Below are positions 5,673-6,031 of a stretch of DNA of 6,031 nt, piece after piece. The first letter of the stretch is position 1. Every line of letters starts with the position of its first letter. The notes under the pieces are model-generated. The model did not search any database and was not told where the DNA came from. It saw nothing but the letters and a program-made list of their open reading frames with translations. The stretch comes from an uncultured Clostridia bacterium (GTDB taxonomy: Bacteria > Bacillota > Clostridia > Oscillospirales > Acutalibacteraceae). The position numbers and the translations under genes are program-made. Location: positions 1 through 6,031 of the forward strand of contig CALWKP010000143.1 in NCBI GenBank assembly GCA_944381295.1, in the 5' to 3' direction.

Positions 5673-5700
5673 ATTGTACTATTCAATATACAAAAAACAA
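5673..5700 (-). promoter_or_regulatory. Promoter of the dehydrogenase-kduD operon
   Basis: On the minus strand TTGTTT (5700-5695), a 16-base spacer and TACAAT (5678-5673). The -10 sits inside the 12-mer TATTGTACTATT (plus strand, 5672-5683), identical to the one over the UroD-like promoter. The region also reads as TTGTA, ten bases, TACAA (5675-5694), an inverted repeat that a repressor could use. The predicted leader is about 60 bases. Confidence 0.55.
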
Positions 5701-5703
5701 GAG

Positions 5704-5720
5704 AAAAATCAATGATTTTT
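5704..5720. repeat. 17-bp palindrome, probable operator in the divergent region
   Basis: AAAAATCA and TGATTTTT are exact reverse complements around a single central A, followed immediately by GTATAC (5721-5726), itself palindromic. The site abuts the -35 of the dehydrogenase operon and lies about 110 bases upstream of the -10 of the plus-strand permease. Its symmetry and location suit a dimeric regulator. Confidence 0.5.
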
Positions 5721-5829
5721 GTATACTATTTTTTAATCGCTTTGCGAATAAAGACTCTATCCAAAAGGGAAAACCTGTAAAATCTATACGTTTTAAATAA
5801 AAAATTGAACGATTTTCGGTCTTTCCTTG

Positions 5830-5838
5830 TGCTACAAT
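5830..5838 (+). promoter_or_regulatory. Extended -10 promoter of the second ABC permease gene
   Basis: TGC followed by TACAAT (5833-5838) is an extended -10 box 34 bases before the ATG. No good -35 stands at 16-18 bases; TTGAAC at 5805-5810 is 22 bases away, too far. The promoter may depend on an activator. Confidence 0.5.
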
Positions 5839-5872
5839 TTTACCGTCAGATCGCTTCGAGGAGGTATTGTTT

Positions 5873-6031
5873 ATGTCGAGTGTCACAAAAGGCAGATCGT
5901 CAGGCAGATTGGGGATGCGAAAGAAAAGCGTCCCGTACCTGATGCTGCTGCCGACTTTGGTGATTATTTGTGGGTTTATGCTCTACCCAATTGTCAACAC
6001 CTTTGCTCTGGGATTTCAGGAAAGTTCCCTG
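5873..6031 (+). CDS. Sugar ABC transporter permease, MalF-type (start only, runs off the window)
   Basis: The first 53 residues of a carbohydrate-importer permease. GAGGAGG at 5858-5864 lies eight bases before the ATG, a strong site. A basic N-terminal tail (KGRSSGRLGMRKK) is followed by SVPYLMLLPTLVIICGFMLYPIVNTFALGF and the acidic QESSL, the standard TM1 pattern of MalF/UgpA permeases, where P-Y-L-x-x-L-P and YP-x-x-x-x-x-x-x-F are hallmarks. The gene is transcribed divergently from the dehydrogenase-kduD operon and appears to begin a second ABC importer operon, in which a permease comes first rather than a binding protein. It differs from the 237-1130 permease in sequence and orientation, so it is not a simple duplicate. 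Confidence 0.88.
   Translation, partial: MSSVTKGRSSGRLGMRKKSVPYLMLLPTLVIICGFMLYPIVNTFALGFQESSL

Noticed and set aside
5801..5822. A possible CcpA cre site around TTGAACGATTTTCGG
   Set aside because: The spacing of the TG, AA and CG elements does not fit the cre consensus; no other good cre was seen by eye in the intergenic regions.
5805..5838. TTGAAC with TACAAT as a classical -35/-10 pair for the plus-strand permease
   Set aside because: The spacer is 22 bases, outside the working range. The extended -10 alone is the better reading.
5683..5886. A 67-codon minus-strand frame in the divergent region
   Set aside because: It overlaps the start and ribosome binding site of the plus-strand permease and both promoters, and has no ribosome binding site or recognisable motif.

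Overview
The window looks like chromosomal DNA from a low-to-mid GC Firmicute of the Clostridia type, probably a gut commensal (Oscillospirales or Lachnospirales grade). This rests on strong AGGAGG-type ribosome binding sites, sigma-A-like promoters with TGn-extended -10 boxes, protein sequences that read as clostridial, and several uptake and catabolic functions for plant- or host-derived acidic sugars packed together. No RNA genes, CRISPR arrays, phage genes or complete insertion sequences were recognised.

Layout, left to right. Positions 1 to about 1900 (minus strand) hold a damaged sugar ABC importer operon. Its transcription order is: a strong promoter near 1893-1922, a short ORF resembling only the first membrane segment of a YesM-type sensor kinase, the C-terminal 170-odd residues of a solute-binding protein, an intact MalF/UgpA-type permease (237-1130), and the start of a MalG-type permease (1-240) that leaves the window. 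The kinase-like and binding-protein-like pieces abut out of frame at about 1735-1755, which looks like the scar of a deletion of several kilobases. A perfect 30-bp palindrome and a second small inverted repeat sit between the binding-protein remnant and the first permease.

Positions 1990-2030 are a clear minus-strand terminator for the next gene, a UroD/MtaA-family (methyltransferase-like) protein at 2077-3312. A 505-bp gap (3313-3817) follows. It contains two tandem promoter candidates for the UroD-like gene, an unexplained GC-rich segment with much potential secondary structure, and a nested hairpin that probably ends the upstream operon.

Positions 3818-5605 (minus strand) are a two-gene operon: a zinc-dependent medium-chain dehydrogenase (first, TTG start) and, 12 bp downstream, KduD, 2-dehydro-3-deoxy-D-gluconate 5-dehydrogenase. 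KduD places the region in catabolism of unsaturated uronates (pectin, alginate-type or glycosaminoglycan fragments), feeding 2-keto-3-deoxygluconate. The zinc dehydrogenase resembles aldonate/polyol oxidoreductases of the LgoD type and probably supplies or drains a neighbouring sugar-acid intermediate.

Positions 5606-5872 are a divergent regulatory region with promoters on both sides and a 17-bp palindrome. From 5873 a second sugar ABC permease (MalF type) starts on the plus strand and runs off the window. The overall picture is a carbohydrate-utilisation locus: two ABC importers flanking oxidoreductases of uronate catabolism and an orphan UroD-like protein, with a shared GTAC-containing promoter motif suggesting that the UroD-like gene and the dehydrogenase operon may be co-regulated.
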